NCBI GenBank assembly: GCA_002771015.1
Contig: PCUO01000005.1
Coordinates: 180-22,354, forward strand
Length of the DNA: 22,175 nt
Reading direction: 5' to 3'
Origin: Candidatus Yonathbacteria bacterium CG17_big_fil_post_rev_8_21_14_2_50_43_9
GTDB taxonomy: Bacteria; Patescibacteriota; Minisyncoccia; Phycocordibacterales; UBA1550
In this document: in pieces, positions 22,086-22,175 of the stretch
Layout of the letters: each line of letters opens with the position of its first letter
How positions within the stretch are numbered: position 1 is the stretch's first letter
Program-made: the position numbers and the translations under genes
Notes under the pieces: generated by a model
The model's database searches: none
Seen by the model: the letters and a program-made list of their open reading frames with translations, nothing else
What the model was told of the DNA's origin: nothing

Positions 22086-22175
22086 CTGCCTCACCCTGCT
22101 TAATTGGTGAGGACTTTATTCTTACCTGCCTGCCTACACACACTCAAAGACCTCCTTAACGGTGCGTGTGACAGA

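Overview
The window looks like chromosomal DNA of a Candidate Phyla Radiation bacterium, most likely Parcubacteria (Patescibacteria). The supporting signs are rRNA genes full of insertions, compact single-domain genes, a von Willebrand A protein with a Cys-rich N-terminus of the CPR type, a secreted protein opening with a W-A-P-T/PPTGN/PINT region, a SecD-SecF pair, and a type IV pilin. This assignment is inference; the window holds no decisive marker other than the rRNA genes, and I could not run a search.

Layout. Positions 1-1000 hold a run of very small genes, two of them with perfect Shine-Dalgarno (SD) sites. A free-standing 16S rRNA transcription unit lies on the minus strand at 1017-3528, with its own promoter, RNase III-type processing stem and terminator. 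Positions 3600-17000 carry protein genes: secD-secF, a decayed Phd-type antitoxin, a secreted surface protein, a PAP2 phosphatase, an NAD-dependent epimerase, a polyprenyl-phosphate sugar transferase, a GT4 glycosyltransferase, a type IV pilin-like protein, rodA and a vWA-domain membrane protein. Most of these serve the cell envelope: export, surface polysaccharide, pili and wall synthesis. Positions 17000-22175 hold, in minus-strand order, 23S rRNA, a tRNA-like gene with two insertions, and 5S rRNA. The 16S gene is therefore unlinked from 23S-5S by about 14 kb.

Two themes stand out. First, the 3' tail of the 16S rRNA has lost the anti-Shine-Dalgarno sequence: after a perfect helix 45 it reads AAUCAAUUCAAAA where CCUCC is expected. 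In step with this, most protein genes have no SD and carry a -10 box 6-10 nt before the start codon, so their mRNAs should be leaderless. The SD-bearing genes at 1-1000 are an exception that needs explaining.

Second, the structural RNAs are heavily interrupted. 16S has two stem-loop insertions. 23S has a clear group I intron at E. coli position 2500, a second group I-like intron at 1931, and three stem-closed insertions, one of 760 nt. The tRNA-like gene has D-loop and anticodon-loop insertions. The same 10-bp stem (CCGAGCACCA/TGGTGCTCGG) occurs in a 16S insertion, a 23S insertion and the 23S leader. Several palindromic repeat families (called A, B and C here) occur both in intergenic spacers and inside rRNA insertions. 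Long perfect inverted repeats (22-29 bp arms) fill several spacers.
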